A stretch of DNA of 64,000 nucleotides from Terripilifer ovatus (GCA_029222685.1 JARHVB010000028.1:1-64000), one strand, 5' to 3'. Shown: positions 23,301 to 34,249, counted from the stretch's first letter. The notes: generated by a model from the letters alone, not told the origin. Numbers and translations: made by a program.

Positions 23301-24530
23301 ATGGCTCTCTCGACAGCGCTGCACGCGCCCTCGCGCCGGCAGCTTCTCGTCACCGGCGGCGCTCTCTTCGCCTGGTCGCACCTGCCGCGCTTTGCACATG
23401 CGGCGGACGGGCGCGATCCGCGCCTTGTGGTGATGGTCCTGCGCGGCGCGCTCGACGGCCTTGCCGCTGTCGCGCCGGTGAGCGATCCCGCCTATGAGGC
23501 CCTGCATGGCCAGCAGGCCTTGTCGCTGTCGGGCGATAAGCCGGCGCTACCGCTCGACAATTTCTTCGCCCTGCATCCGGCCATGCCGAATTTCGCCAGA
23601 CTGTACGGCCTGCGGCAGGCGGCTGTCGTGCATGCTACCGCCACGGCCTATCGCGAGCGCTCGCATTTCGATGGTCAGGACGTGCTGGAGAGCGGCTACG
23701 CGATGCCGGGCAAAACCGATTCCGGCTGGCTCAACCGCGCGCTCCAACAATTGCCGAAAGGTGAGCGCATCGCAATCAAGGGTAAGGGCCTGGCGGTGGG
23801 TGCTTCGACGCCGCTCATTCTGCGCGGCGGCGCGCCGGTCACCGGCTGGGCGCCGAGCGCCCTGCCCGCCGTTCAGGACGATCTCGAACAGCGGCTGCTC
23901 GAGCTCTACCGCCATCGCGACGTCGGGCTGGCAAGCGCCCTCGAACAGGGCCTCGGTCTTGAAAAGGTGGCGCAGCGCGAAGCAGGCAACATGCGTCCCG
24001 TCGGCGGCAATGTCATCGAGGCGATGCGCGTTCCTTCGCGCGGCGCCGCGAAACTGATTGCCGCCGACGACGGACCGCGCTTCGCAGCACTCGCCTTCGA
24101 CGGCTGGGACACCCACGTCAATGAAGGCGGCGCCACAGGCCGCCTGGCGCAATTGCTGGCCGGCCTCGACGGCGCCATCGAAGAGTTCGAAAAGGGCCTC
24201 GGTGAGAATTGGAAAACCACCGTCATCGCCGTCGTCACCGAATTCGGCCGCACGGCGCGCATCAACGGCACGGCCGGCACCGATCACGGCACTGGCACGG
24301 TCGCCTTTCTCGCCGGCGGCGCGCTGAACGGCGGCCGCGTGATCGCCGACTGGCCCGGCCTCCGCGACGCCGACCTGTTCGAGGGCCGCGACCTCAAGGC
24401 GACGACGGATGTGCGCGGCGTGATGAAAGGCCTGCTCACCGATCATCTCGGCATCGGCGCGAACGTGCTCGGCGAACGGGTGTTTCCGGATTCACGAGAT
24501 GTGAAGCCGATGCAGGGGTTAATTGTCTGA
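23301..24530 (+). CDS. DUF1501 domain-containing protein with Tat-like signal
   Basis: A 409-residue DUF1501 protein (sulfatase/alkaline-phosphatase-like fold), partner of the DUF1800 product. The start taken is the ATG at 23301, six bases after AGAGGAG; the ATG at 23295 abuts that ribosome site and would only add two residues. The leader APSRRQLLVTGGALFAW has a twin-arginine motif and a hydrophobic core, so export of the folded protein is likely. Family segments include VVMVLRGALDGL, RSHFDGQDVLESG, FDGWDTHVNEG, TEFGRTARINGT and TDHGTGTVAFL, which hold the putative metal-binding Asp/His residues. Unknown activity. Confidence 0.9.
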   Translation: MALSTALHAPSRRQLLVTGGALFAWSHLPRFAHAADGRDPRLVVMVLRGALDGLAAVAPVSDPAYEALHGQQALSLSGDKPALPLDNFFALHPAMPNFARLYGLRQAAVVHATATAYRERSHFDGQDVLESGYAMPGKTDSGWLNRALQQLPKGERIAIKGKGLAVGASTPLILRGGAPVTGWAPSALPAVQDDLEQRLLELYRHRDVGLASALEQGLGLEKVAQREAGNMRPVGGNVIEAMRVPSRGAAKLIAADDGPRFAALAFDGWDTHVNEGGATGRLAQLLAGLDGAIEEFEKGLGENWKTTVIAVVTEFGRTARINGTAGTDHGTGTVAFLAGGALNGGRVIADWPGLRDADLFEGRDLKATTDVRGVMKGLLTDHLGIGANVLGERVFPDSRDVKPMQGLIV

Positions 24531-24684
24531 CCTGCACGACGGCGGCAACCCAACAGAAGCCCTCATCCTGAGGCAGTCGGAAAAGTTCCATGCTAATTTG
24601 CACAACGCAACTGCTCGGCCCCACCTTGCCCAGGTCGCGATGGAATGCCATGCGTTAGGCCTCCACCCAACCGAGACACAAGCC

Positions 24685-25041
24685 GTGGCGCAATTCACTT
24701 CTTCCGCACTGACTCCTATCGTCCTTCTTCTCCTGTCGAACATCTTCATGACCTTCGCCTGGTACGGCCATCTGAAATTCAAGGAGAGCCCGCTCTTATG
24801 GGCAATTCTGGCGAGCTGGGGGATTGCGCTGATCGAATACTGCTTCGCCGTGCCGGCCAACCGCTTCGGCAGCAATGTCTACAGCGTCGCCCAATTGAAG
24901 ACGATGCAGGAAGTCATCACCCTCCTTGTCTTTGCCGGCTTCTCGACCTTCTATCTCAAGGAACAGCTCGGCTGGAACCACGCGGTCGGCTTCGCCTTCA
25001 TCGCCATCGGTGCGGCGTTTGTCTTCAAGGACAAGATTTGA
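24685..25041 (+). CDS. DUF486 family membrane protein
   Basis: A small integral membrane protein of the DUF486 family, about 118 residues with four helices (TPIVLLLLSNIFMTFAWYG, LLWAILASWGIALIEYCFAV, TMQEVITLLVFAGFSTFYL, AVGFAFIAIGAAFVF). It resembles half-size DMT/EmrE-type transporters, but its substrate is unknown. The GTG at 24685 gives the usual family length; the open frame extends back to 24523 and an ATG at 24640 is an alternative. The first 100 bases of the long frame overlap the DUF1501 stop and a family B repeat fragment (24559-24580), so they are unlikely to be coding. Confidence 0.75.
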   Translation: MAQFTSSALTPIVLLLLSNIFMTFAWYGHLKFKESPLLWAILASWGIALIEYCFAVPANRFGSNVYSVAQLKTMQEVITLLVFAGFSTFYLKEQLGWNHAVGFAFIAIGAAFVFKDKI

Positions 25042-25042
25042 A

Positions 25043-25076
25043 ACAAAAACGCGCTGCCTTTCGACAGCGCGCTGTT
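25043..25076 (-). terminator. Rho-independent terminator of the HhH protein gene
   Basis: On the minus strand a 7-bp stem (CGCGCTG/CAGCGCG, loop CCTTTCGA read on the plus strand) runs directly into TTTTTGTTT. It serves the gene ending at 25099 and also lies just past the convergent DUF486 stop, so it may act both ways. Confidence 0.8.
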
Positions 25077-25098
25077 TATGAGAGCCGATTGAACCGGA

Positions 25099-25479
25099 TT
25101 ACTTCGCCGCCTGCTTGGCGATGATCAGATCCTTGATGTCGTTATAGACATTCGACGGCACGATCTTCTTGTCGAGCAGTTCGTTCTTGCCGCGATAGGG
25201 GCGGCCCTTGATGATGGCCGCCGCGCGGGCAGGCCCGACGCCCTTGAGCTTTTCGAGATCCGCCTCGCTGGCGGTATTTATGTCCAGCAGTTGCGCATTT
25301 GCGGCAGGCGCCGTCGCCGCGGCGGGCGCCGCCGGCTTGGCCGGAGCGGTTGTGGCCGGAGCGGTTGCCGCCGGAGGAGCCGCCGGGCGCGCGGGGGTCG
25401 AGGTGGCGGGAGCCTGAGCGAACGCGGCACCGGAAAGAACGGTGGCGAGGGCGAGAGCAGCAAGAAAACGGGACTTCAT
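25099..25479 (-). CDS. ComEA-like helix-hairpin-helix protein, exported
   Basis: A 126-residue exported protein: signal peptide [20 protein letters not shown], a 45-residue Ala/Pro/Thr linker, then a C-terminal helix-hairpin-helix domain ([20 protein letters not shown], about 65-125) of the ComEA type that binds DNA without sequence specificity. ComEA proteins draw incoming DNA into the periplasm in competent cells; alphaproteobacterial versions of this size are often lone genes of unknown role. The ATG at 25479 has GGAGATAGCC upstream; 14 more residues in the open frame are unsupported. Confidence 0.85.
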   Translation of the reverse strand: MKSRFLAALALATVLSGAAFAQAPATSTPARPAAPPAATAPATTAPAKPAAPAAATAPAANAQLLDINTASEADLEKLKGVGPARAAAIIKGRPYRGKNELLDKKIVPSNVYNDIKDLIIAKQAAK

Positions 25480-25534
25480 GGCTATCTCCAGAGGTACAGG
25501 CCAACCTGTCAGGTTGACCACGCTAGCACTCTAG

Positions 25535-25843
25535 TCAGCGCAGATGAACCGCACCTGAACCCTTTACCGGCTGGGAATCACTGGGAAGATTTTCGGCCAT
25601 GAACGTCGTTGTCGCGATGGGCACGCTCACCGGCGCGCGCTGGCGTACTTCGTTTGCCGACATCTGGTCGGTTGCCGCCGGACCGGAGCTGCGCAGCACG
25701 GTCAGAGCACCGATCAGGCAGGCCACGGCCATGATCGCCACCAGCCTGAGCGACATATGCAATTGCTGTTGCGCCAGCTCGCGCGGCATGGCGTAGGAAA
25801 ACCCGCTGTTTTCATTCACTTCTGACATTCGGATCGAGCGCAT
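25535..25843 (-). CDS. Small single-pass membrane protein, hypothetical
   Basis: About 102 residues from the ATG at 25843, which follows CAGGAGCTGCTC. One hydrophobic segment (LRLVAIMAVACLIGALTVLR, about residues 32-52) predicts a membrane anchor; the remainder is polar with a Pro/Ser/Thr-rich periplasmic tail. No family recognised. The frame continues upstream to 25942 but that portion overlaps the leader region of the divergent aminotransferase gene. Moderate support only: coding potential rests on the ribosome site and the sensible topology. Confidence 0.55.
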   Translation of the reverse strand: MRSIRMSEVNENSGFSYAMPRELAQQQLHMSLRLVAIMAVACLIGALTVLRSSGPAATDQMSANEVRQRAPVSVPIATTTFMAENLPSDSQPVKGSGAVHLR

Positions 25844-25845
25844 GA

Positions 25846-27276
<1,431 letters not shown>

Positions 27277-27282
27277 CGCACT

Positions 27283-27345
27283 TACCCTTCTCCCGCTGCG
27301 CGGGAGAAGGTGACCCTTGCGCAGCAAGGGTCGGATGAGGGAGGC
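27283..27345. repeat. Short intergenic palindrome, family D (CCCTTCTCCCGC / GCGGGAGAAGGTG)
   Basis: ACCCTTCTCCCGCTGCGCGG through GAGAAGGTGACCC forms a tight hairpin right after the aminotransferase stop, followed by CTTGCGCAGCAAGGGTCGGA. A relative is at 37268-37312. It may work as a terminator or mRNA-stabilising hairpin. Confidence 0.6.
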
Positions 27346-27351
27346 CTCACC

Positions 27352-27723
27352 ATGAAGTTTTCGACACTCGCCGCCACCCTTGTGCTGACAGCTGCAAGCG
27401 CGCCGGCCCTGGCGCAGGATGCTCGAGGAACCTGGCTGCACCAGACCGGCAACGCCCGTGTCCACATTTCAGACTGCGGCTCAGCGCTCTGCGGCGTGAT
27501 TTCATGGACGAAAGACAACAGCACCCCCGCCAGGGTCGGCCAGCGCGTCTTCTACGATATGAAACCGTCGAAGCCGAACGCCTGGGCCGGCAACGCTTTC
27601 AACCCGGAAGACGGCAAGACCTATTCCGGCACGATGACGCTGTCCGGCAACAGCCTGACGACCGCAGGCTGCGTGCTCGGCGGACTGATCTGCAAGTCCG
27701 TGCACTGGACAAGGGTGAACTGA
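27352..27723 (+). CDS. DUF2147 family exported protein
   Basis: A 123-residue exported protein: signal peptide KFSTLAATLVLTAASAPALA, then a compact DUF2147 domain with the typical GTWLHQTGNARVHISDCGSA opening, SGTMTLSGNSLTTAGC and a conserved Cys pair. The domain is a lipocalin-like beta barrel of unknown function, often in envelopes of alphaproteobacteria. Start at 27352 with GAGGGAGGCCTCACC upstream. It is separated from kdpE by a family A repeat at 27731-27837. Confidence 0.85.
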   Translation: MKFSTLAATLVLTAASAPALAQDARGTWLHQTGNARVHISDCGSALCGVISWTKDNSTPARVGQRVFYDMKPSKPNAWAGNAFNPEDGKTYSGTMTLSGNSLTTAGCVLGGLICKSVHWTRVN

Positions 27724-27730
27724 GCCCTCT

Positions 27731-27837
27731 GTCATTCCCAACGCGCGCGTAGCGGGCGACGGGAAACCAGACCTGATGATTCAAGCGCTCGCAAGGACTG
27801 GATTCCCGCTCTGCGCTTCGCTTGGCGGGAATGACAC
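27731..27837. repeat. Intergenic palindromic element, family A, between convergent genes
   Basis: TGTCATTCCCAACGCGCGCG to GGGAAACCAGACCTGATG on the left, CTGGATTCCCGCTCTGCGCT to GGGAATGACAC on the right. It lies exactly between the DUF2147 stop and the kdpE stop and may terminate both transcripts. Confidence 0.8.
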
Positions 27838-27844
27838 ACCGGGA

Positions 27845-28537
27845 CTACGCATCCGTCTCCGCCAGCCGATACCCGATCCCCGGCTCCGTCAGGATGATCT
27901 TCGGCGTTGACGCATCCGCTTCGATCTTCGCCCGCAACTGACCGACGAAGACGCGCAGATACTGCGTATCGTCCACATGCGCCGGTCCCCAGACCGCTGC
28001 CAGAATCTGCCGGTGCGTCATCACCCGGCCGGCATGGCGCACCAGCACCGTGAGCAGATCGTATTCCTTCGGCGTCAGTTTCACCGCCACGCCGTCGCGT
28101 GTCACCAGCCGCTTCAAGGTATCGACCACCAGCCCGCCGACCTCCATCCGGGTCACCTCATCGGCGGCGGTGGCGATATGGCGCAGGGCTGCCCGCAGCC
28201 GCGCCATCATCTCGCCGATGGCGAAGGGCTTCTCGACATAATCGTCGGCGCCGAGATCGAGCGCTTCGATCTTCTCGGCCTCGCGATCGCGCGCCGAAAG
28301 AATGAGAACGGGTGTCTGGGAGAATCCCCGCATCTCCCGCAAGACATCCTTGCCGTCGATGTCCGGCAGGCCGAGATCGAGAATGACGACATCGGGCGCG
28401 GCGGTCGCGATCAGCTTCAGCGCCTCAGCACCCGTCGCCGCGGCAATCACCTCATAGCCGGACGCGGTCAAGGCCGGCTTGAGGAAGCGCTGGATCTGCG
28501 GCTCGTCATCGACCACCAGGACTCGTGTCTGCTTCAT
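27845..28537 (-). CDS. kdpE: KdpE response regulator
   Basis: A 230-residue OmpR/PhoB-type response regulator. Receiver domain about 1-120 with phospho-acceptor Asp54 (VILDLGLPDIDG), Thr/Ser at the SARD segment and Lys in VEKPF; C-terminal winged helix (130-228) with LTPKEYDLLTVLVRHAG. KdpE activates the kdp promoter when phosphorylated by KdpD under potassium limitation or salt stress. Its start overlaps the kdpD stop by 4 bp (28534-28537), so the kinase and regulator are coupled. Last gene of the kdp cluster. Confidence 0.96.
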   Translation of the reverse strand: MKQTRVLVVDDEPQIQRFLKPALTASGYEVIAAATGAEALKLIATAAPDVVILDLGLPDIDGKDVLREMRGFSQTPVLILSARDREAEKIEALDLGADDYVEKPFAIGEMMARLRAALRHIATAADEVTRMEVGGLVVDTLKRLVTRDGVAVKLTPKEYDLLTVLVRHAGRVMTHRQILAAVWGPAHVDDTQYLRVFVGQLRAKIEADASTPKIILTEPGIGYRLAETDA

Positions 28538-31236
28538 TCGCCGCTCCCGCGTGCCGGCGGCTGTTCGGCGGCGGCAAACCGCATCAGCAGGCGCGTACCG
28601 CGACGCCGCGCAGCGGGGCTTTGCGCCACGATGGTTCCGCCCATCGCCTCGACCAGCCCGCGCGCGATCGACAGGCCAAGCCCGGTGCCGGCCTTGCGCC
28701 CGTCCGGACGGCCGCCGCGATAGAATTTCTCGAAGATTCGTTCGAGATCGGCTGGCTTCACACCCACGCCGTCGTCGGTCACGCTGATCACAACCTTGTC
28801 GTCCTCACGCCGCGCATGCACCGCGACGCCGGTATCGCTGCCGTATTTATGCGCATTGTCGAGCAGGTTGAACAGCACCTGTTCGAGCAGATTGGCGTCG
28901 CCGCGGATGAATGGCAGATCCGCCGCCACGCTGACCGTCGTCGCGCGTGCTGGAAAGCTCTTGCGGATGCGCTCCACCGCGGCGCGGATGACATCGGCCA
29001 CATCGACCCAATCGTTCCTGACTTTCAGCGCGCCGGATTCGATGCGCGACATATCGAGCAGGTTGGCGACGAAGCGCGTGAGACGCCCCGCCTCCTCCTC
29101 GATCGATGCCAGCAAGTCGACACGCTCGTCGGCGGGCAACTTGTCGCCCAACTGCCGCAAGGTGGTGACCGCACCGGTGATCGAGGCAAGCGGCGTGCGC
29201 AGGTCATGCGACAGCGACGCCAGCAGCGTCATGCGCAATTTCTCGTTGTCTTCGAGCGCCGCCGCTCGGATCACATCGCCGGCGAGAATCGACCGGTCGA
29301 TCGCCACCGCCGTCTGTTCCATCACCGCGGCCAGGATGCGGTCGTCCTCGACGGAAAGTGGTTCCGCCAGGTCCGCCGGGGTGATGCCGCAGACGCCGAC
29401 GACGCCGCGCGGCGTCATCAGGGGGCGAAACTGAAAGCGCACGCTCGGCAGGGTGGTCGTCTTCCAGCCTGCCGGCTGCTGCTTCTCCAGGGCCCAGCGC
29501 GCCGCGCTCGCCTCGCCCGGATCGAGCCCGTCCACCGGCGGCCACGAGCAGCGGATCACCGGTTCGCCGTCCTGCGGCAGCAGCAGGACGATGCTGCCGC
29601 CGAGCGTCTTCTGCGCATAGGACGTCGCCACCCACAGCACGTCGTCGAGATTGGCGGCGCCGGACAGCTTGCGCGAAAAATCGAGCAGCGCCTGTGTCGT
29701 CTGCGCCCGCTTCCACACCGTCTCGGCCTGGTCGCGCACGCGCCCCGCCAGCGAGCCGGTGAAGATGGCGACCACCAGGAAGATGATCAGCGCAAACAGC
29801 TCATGCGGCTCGGCAATGGTGAATGTGTAGAGCGGCTCGATGAAAAAGAAATTATAGGCGAGAAACGAAAACACCGCCGCCGCGACCGCGGACCAGAGCC
29901 CGAACCTGATCGCGCAGAACAGAACGGCGGTGAGAAAGATCATCGACAGGTTCGGCAGCGACAGCCAATGGGTCAGCGCCGTGCCGACACCCACCGCCAG
30001 CGTCACCGACACGACGGCGGCGAGCGCGGCGACGGGAGCACCGCGCCAGTGCAGCAGCTTGCGGAAATTGCGCTTGCGTTCGACCGGCTCGCTATCGGTC
30101 GTCACCACATAGACGCCGATATCGCTCGACAGCCTGAGCAGTTCGTCCGGCAGCGAGCGGCGCATGAATTTCGCCACCACGCCCACATGCGAGCGGCCGA
30201 CGACGATTTGCGTGATGTTTTCGCGCCGGGCATATTTCAGGATTTCGCTGGCGAAATCCGTTCCCGACAGGCGCTCGACTTCGCCGCCTAGGCGCTCCAC
30301 CAGCCGCAGCAGTTCGTCGATCCGCGCGGCTCTGGCCGGATCGGCATCGTCGACACCCGGGCGCTGCACATGCACGGCGACCCAGGAGGTGTTGAGGCCG
30401 ATGGCGAGCCGGCTCGCCGTGCGCACCACCGTCTCCGCCACCGCATCGCCGCCAAGGCAGACCAGCAGCCGCTCGGAGGTGCGCCACGGCCCCTCGATGG
30501 CGTTCTGGCGCAGATAGTCGACCATCTGGTCGTCGACCCGGTCGGCGGTGCGCCGCAGCGCCATTTCACGCAGCGCCGTGAGATTGCCCGGCGTGAAGAA
30601 ATTCTGCGTCGCACGCCTGGCGGTCTCGGGCAGATAGATCTTCCCGTCCTTGAGGCGCTGGATCAGTTCATCCGGCGTGATATCGACCAGCACCACGTCG
30701 CTCGCCGTCTGCAGGATCGTATCGGGGACGCTTTCGCGCACCGCGACGCCGGTGATGCTGGCGACGACATCGGCCAGGCCTTCGAGGTGCTGGATATTGA
30801 GCGCCGTCCACACATCGATGCCGGCATCGAGCAATTCCTCGACGTCCTGCCAGCGCTTGGGATGACGGCTGTCAGGCGCATTGGTATGCGCCAGCTCGTC
30901 GACGACGAGCAATTGCGGCTTGCGGGCCAGCGCCGCGTCGATGTCGAACTCCTGAAACGTGCGCCCGCCATGATCGAACTGGCGCAGCGGCAGCACCTCC
31001 TGGCCTTCGATCAGGGCGGCCGTCTCGGCGCGGCCGTGCGTTTCGATGAGGCCGATGACAACATCGACGCCTTCGGCCTTCAGCCGGCGCGCGCCCTGCA
31101 GCATGGCGTAGGTCTTGCCAACGCCTGGCGCCGCCCCCAGAAACACCCGCAGCTTGCCGCGCTTGTCCCGGCCCGCCAGCGCCAGCAGCGCGTCGGGGTC
31201 GGGCCGTTTGTCGAGATCGCGGGCCGGTTGAGCCAT
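28534..31236 (-). CDS. kdpD: KdpD sensor histidine kinase
   Basis: A 900-residue sensor kinase. Domains in order: N-terminal KdpD domain with Walker A GAAPGVGKT (34-42), universal-stress-protein-like domain (about 245-370), four transmembrane helices (about 405-500), GAF domain, HisKA with phospho-accepting His677 (SLSHDLRTPL) and HATPase with the N box and GTGLGLSIARGLVEAMGG. It senses low potassium and ionic stress and phosphorylates KdpE. The full length of about 900 and intact motifs indicate a working protein. The 12-bp gap after kdpC and the overlap with kdpE put all in one operon. Confidence 0.97.
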   Translation of the reverse strand: MAQPARDLDKRPDPDALLALAGRDKRGKLRVFLGAAPGVGKTYAMLQGARRLKAEGVDVVIGLIETHGRAETAALIEGQEVLPLRQFDHGGRTFQEFDIDAALARKPQLLVVDELAHTNAPDSRHPKRWQDVEELLDAGIDVWTALNIQHLEGLADVVASITGVAVRESVPDTILQTASDVVLVDITPDELIQRLKDGKIYLPETARRATQNFFTPGNLTALREMALRRTADRVDDQMVDYLRQNAIEGPWRTSERLLVCLGGDAVAETVVRTASRLAIGLNTSWVAVHVQRPGVDDADPARAARIDELLRLVERLGGEVERLSGTDFASEILKYARRENITQIVVGRSHVGVVAKFMRRSLPDELLRLSSDIGVYVVTTDSEPVERKRNFRKLLHWRGAPVAALAAVVSVTLAVGVGTALTHWLSLPNLSMIFLTAVLFCAIRFGLWSAVAAAVFSFLAYNFFFIEPLYTFTIAEPHELFALIIFLVVAIFTGSLAGRVRDQAETVWKRAQTTQALLDFSRKLSGAANLDDVLWVATSYAQKTLGGSIVLLLPQDGEPVIRCSWPPVDGLDPGEASAARWALEKQQPAGWKTTTLPSVRFQFRPLMTPRGVVGVCGITPADLAEPLSVEDDRILAAVMEQTAVAIDRSILAGDVIRAAALEDNEKLRMTLLASLSHDLRTPLASITGAVTTLRQLGDKLPADERVDLLASIEEEAGRLTRFVANLLDMSRIESGALKVRNDWVDVADVIRAAVERIRKSFPARATTVSVAADLPFIRGDANLLEQVLFNLLDNAHKYGSDTGVAVHARREDDKVVISVTDDGVGVKPADLERIFEKFYRGGRPDGRKAGTGLGLSIARGLVEAMGGTIVAQSPAARRRGTRLLMRFAAAEQPPARGSGE

Positions 31237-31248
31237 GCGGTCATTTTG

Positions 31249-31863
31249 TCATGGCGCGGCGGCGGGCGAAAGCGCGTCGAGCGCCAGATTGAGCCTCACC
31301 ACATTGACGCGCGGCTCGCCGAGGATGCCCAGCAGCCGGCCTTCGACATTGTCCTGCACGAGCTGGCGCACGCGCTCCTCCGGCAGCTTGCGCTCTTTGG
31401 CGACAGCGGCCGCCTGCAGCAGCGCGAAGGCCGGCGAGATATGCGGATCGAGACCCGAGGCCGACGTCGTCAGAGCGTCGGCCGGCACGGAACCGGAGAG
31501 ACCGGCGGCGCGCGCCGCCTCCATATCGGCCTTCACCCGGTCGATCAGCTTTTGCGACGTCGGGCCAAGATTGGAGCCCGACGAATTCGCCGCATTATAG
31601 GGTGCGTCGACGGTCTTCGTCGCATCCGCCGGATCGGGCGCGCTGGTCGCCGACGGACGGCCATGGAAATAGCCGGCGCCGGTGAAGTTCTGTCCGATGA
31701 TGGCCGAGGCCACCGGGCCGTTCTTCTGCACGATCAGGCTGCCGTTCGCCTGGAACGGCAGTAGAGCCTGCGACACGCCGAGAATGGCGAAGGGATAGGC
31801 GAGGCCTGTCAGCAGCGTGAACAGCAGGAGCATCATGAATGCAGGGCGAAAATGTTGAACCAT
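31249..31863 (-). CDS. kdpC: KdpC subunit of the potassium-transporting ATPase
   Basis: A 204-residue KdpC: one N-terminal membrane helix (FMMLLLFTLLTGLAYPFAIL) and a periplasmic domain with the family segments QNFTGAGYFHGRPSAT, the SGSNLGPTSQ motif and SGLDPHISPAFALLQ. KdpC stabilises the KdpA-KdpB complex and raises ATP affinity. The start at 31863 follows TAAGGAGGCTCAC; the extended frame to 31926 runs into repeat DNA. A 331-bp gap with two inverted repeat elements separates it from kdpB. Confidence 0.96.
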   Translation of the reverse strand: MVQHFRPAFMMLLLFTLLTGLAYPFAILGVSQALLPFQANGSLIVQKNGPVASAIIGQNFTGAGYFHGRPSATSAPDPADATKTVDAPYNAANSSGSNLGPTSQKLIDRVKADMEAARAAGLSGSVPADALTTSASGLDPHISPAFALLQAAAVAKERKLPEERVRQLVQDNVEGRLLGILGEPRVNVVRLNLALDALSPAAAP

Positions 31864-32194
31864 GTGAGCCTCCTTAAAGCCTAACTGAACAATTGCTGTT
31901 CTGTAGCAAGCCCCGGAAGCCCTCATCCTGAGGAGCGCCCGCAGGGCGCGTCTCGAAGGACGAGGGCGTCAGGCCGCTGCGTCTGGGCTCCGCTCGTGAA
32001 AGCCTGTATCCATCGACAGTTTTGAGCAAGCGACCTTGATGCAACGCGGCCTGCCGTGATCCTCTCACACGCCCCCGTCCTTCGAGACGCCTGCTGCGCA
32101 GGCTCCTCAGGATGAGGGCTTCTGGGTTCTTTCCACCACTTGCAGAATACAGAATAGCCATTCCATAGCCTCGATTTAACTATCACTCAGACTC
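31864..32194. repeat. Inverted pair of family B elements between kdpB and kdpC
   Basis: This 331-bp spacer holds one family B element at about 31917-31972 (AGCCCTCATCCTGAGGAGCG to CGAAGGACGAGGGCG) and its inverted partner at 32070-32132 (CCCCGTCCTTCGAGACGCCT to CTCAGGATGAGGGCTTCTGG). Both can fold alone and also with one another. Between them is about 95 bp with no recognisable content. In most kdp operons kdpB and kdpC are only a few bases apart, so the pair looks like an insertion into the operon. Confidence 0.82.
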
Positions 32195-34249
32195 TCAAGC
32201 CAGATGCAGAAAGGCGACGGCCATATCGATCAGCTTTATGCCGATGAACGGCACGATCAGGCCGCCTACGCCGTAGATGAGAAGATTGCGGCGCAGCAGC
32301 AGCGATGCGCCGACCGGACGATAGGCGACGCCGCGCAAAGCCAGCGGGATCAGCGCGATGATGATCAGCGCGTTGAAGATGACAGCCGACAGGATCGCCG
32401 ATTGCGGCGACGACAGTTTCATCACGTTCATGGCGCCGAGTTCGGGATAGGTGGCGATGAACAGGGCCGGCAGGATGGCGAAATATTTCGCCACGTCGTT
32501 TGCGATCGAGAACGTCGTCAGCGAACCGCGCGTCATGAGGAGCTGCTTGCCGATTTCGACGATCTCGATGAGCTTGGTCGGATTGCTGTCGAGATCGACC
32601 ATATTGCCGGCCTCGCGCGCCGCCTGGGTGCCGGTCTGCATGGCGACGCCGACATCGGCCTGCGCCAGCGCCGGCGCATCATTGGTGCCGTCGCCGCACA
32701 TGGCAATGAGGCGGCCGCCGCTCTGCTCCTTGCGGATGAAGGCGAGCTTGTCCTCCGGCGTCGCCTCGGCGATGAAATCGTCGACGCCGGCTTCCGACGC
32801 GATCGCCGCCGCCGTCACCGGATTATCGCCAGTCACCATCACGGTCTTGATGCCCATGGCGCGCAGGGCGTTGAAGCGGTCGCGAATGCCTGGCTTCACC
32901 ACATCCTTCAGGTGGACGATGCCGAGAAGACGGCCGTTTTCCGAAACGGCCAGCGGCGTGCCGCCGGTGCGCGCCACCTTGTCGACGGCGCTGTTGAACT
33001 CCGCCGACGCCTGGTCCTTGCCGATGCCGGCACTCTTCAGGATGGAATCGATGGCGCCCTTGCGGATCGACCGACCGTCGAGATCGATACCCGACACCCG
33101 CGTCTGCGCCGCGAAGGGCACGATGACCGGCTTCGTGTCCTTGAACACCGGTTCCCGCAGCCCGTAGAGCTGCTTCGCCAGCGCCACGATGGAACGGCCT
33201 TCCGGCGTCTCGTCGGCGAGGCTGGCGTAGAGCAGCGCCTCGGCAAGGTCCAGCTCGGCGACGCCACTCATGGCGACGAACTCGGTCGCCATGCGGTTGC
33301 CGAAGGTGATCGTACCAGTCTTGTCGAGCAGCAATGTGTCGACATCGCCCGCCGCCTCGACGGCGCGGCCGGAGGTCGCCAGCACGTTGAAGCGCACGAG
33401 GCGGTCCATGCCGGCGATGCCGATGGCCGACAGCAGGCCGCCGATGGTCGTCGGGATCAAGGTCACCAGCAGGGCGACGAGCACGACGATCGAGACCACC
33501 ATACCGGAATAAGCCGCAAGTCCGTACAACGTCGTCACCGCGATCAGGAAGATCAGGGTCATGCCCGACAGCAGGACCGACAGCGCCAGTTCGTTCGGCG
33601 TCTTCTGCCGCTCGGCGCCTTCGACCAGCGCGATCATCCGATCGATGAAGGTCGAGCCGGCGGCCGCCGTGATGCGCACCTTGATCCAGTCGGACAGAAC
33701 CGTGGTGCCGCCGGTCACCGCCGAGCGGTCGCCGCCGGCTTCGCGGATGACAGGGGCCGATTCGCCCGTGATCGCCGACTCATTGACCGAGGCGACGCCT
33801 TCGATGATCTCGCCGTCGGAGGGAATGAGCTCTCCCGCCTCGACGAGCACCACATCGCCGACCTTCAGGCCGGCGGCATTGACGCTCGCCCAGGCGCCGC
33901 CGGTCTCCTGGCTGTCGGCATAGCGCTTGGCCATCGTATCGGTGCGCGTCTTGCGGAGGGAGGCCGCCTGCGCCTTGCCGCGGCCTTCGGCCACCGCTTC
34001 CGCGAAGGTCGCAAACAGCACGGTGAACCAAAGCCAGGCGGCGATCTGCCCGGAGAACCAGGCCTGGCCGGTGCCGGTGACGAGATCGCGCGCAAACAGC
34101 ACGCTCACCAGCGCCGCCACGACTTCAGTGACGAAGATAACCGGATTGCGCATCAGTGCGCGTGGGTCAAGCTTGCGGATCGCATCGCCGGCAGCAGCCG
34201 CCACAAGCGACATATCGAACAGGGATTTTTTAGCGATATCGGACGACAT
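32195..34249 (-). CDS. kdpB: KdpB, ATP-hydrolysing subunit of the potassium-transporting P-type ATPase
   Basis: A 684-residue P-type ATPase catalytic subunit. Actuator motif TGES at 161-164, the phosphorylation loop [10 protein letters not shown] with Asp309, the KGA(I) segment [13 protein letters not shown] in the nucleotide domain, [10 protein letters not shown] and the hinge [16 protein letters not shown]. Seven membrane helices are expected; helix 5-6 ends with the TPETTIGG-like TLIPTTIGG that lines the ion tunnel. It energises KdpA for high-affinity potassium uptake. The preceding kdpA stop is 24 bp upstream. Confidence 0.97.
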   Translation of the reverse strand: MSSDIAKKSLFDMSLVAAAAGDAIRKLDPRALMRNPVIFVTEVVAALVSVLFARDLVTGTGQAWFSGQIAAWLWFTVLFATFAEAVAEGRGKAQAASLRKTRTDTMAKRYADSQETGGAWASVNAAGLKVGDVVLVEAGELIPSDGEIIEGVASVNESAITGESAPVIREAGGDRSAVTGGTTVLSDWIKVRITAAAGSTFIDRMIALVEGAERQKTPNELALSVLLSGMTLIFLIAVTTLYGLAAYSGMVVSIVVLVALLVTLIPTTIGGLLSAIGIAGMDRLVRFNVLATSGRAVEAAGDVDTLLLDKTGTITFGNRMATEFVAMSGVAELDLAEALLYASLADETPEGRSIVALAKQLYGLREPVFKDTKPVIVPFAAQTRVSGIDLDGRSIRKGAIDSILKSAGIGKDQASAEFNSAVDKVARTGGTPLAVSENGRLLGIVHLKDVVKPGIRDRFNALRAMGIKTVMVTGDNPVTAAAIASEAGVDDFIAEATPEDKLAFIRKEQSGGRLIAMCGDGTNDAPALAQADVGVAMQTGTQAAREAGNMVDLDSNPTKLIEIVEIGKQLLMTRGSLTTFSIANDVAKYFAILPALFIATYPELGAMNVMKLSSPQSAILSAVIFNALIIIALIPLALRGVAYRPVGASLLLRRNLLIYGVGGLIVPFIGIKLIDMAVAFLHLA

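Noticed and set aside
28525-31764. Two long plus-strand frames (588 and 464 codons) opposite kdpD and kdpC
   Set aside because: Shadows of kdpD/kdpC; no domain or ribosome site, composition dominated by Arg/His/Ala.
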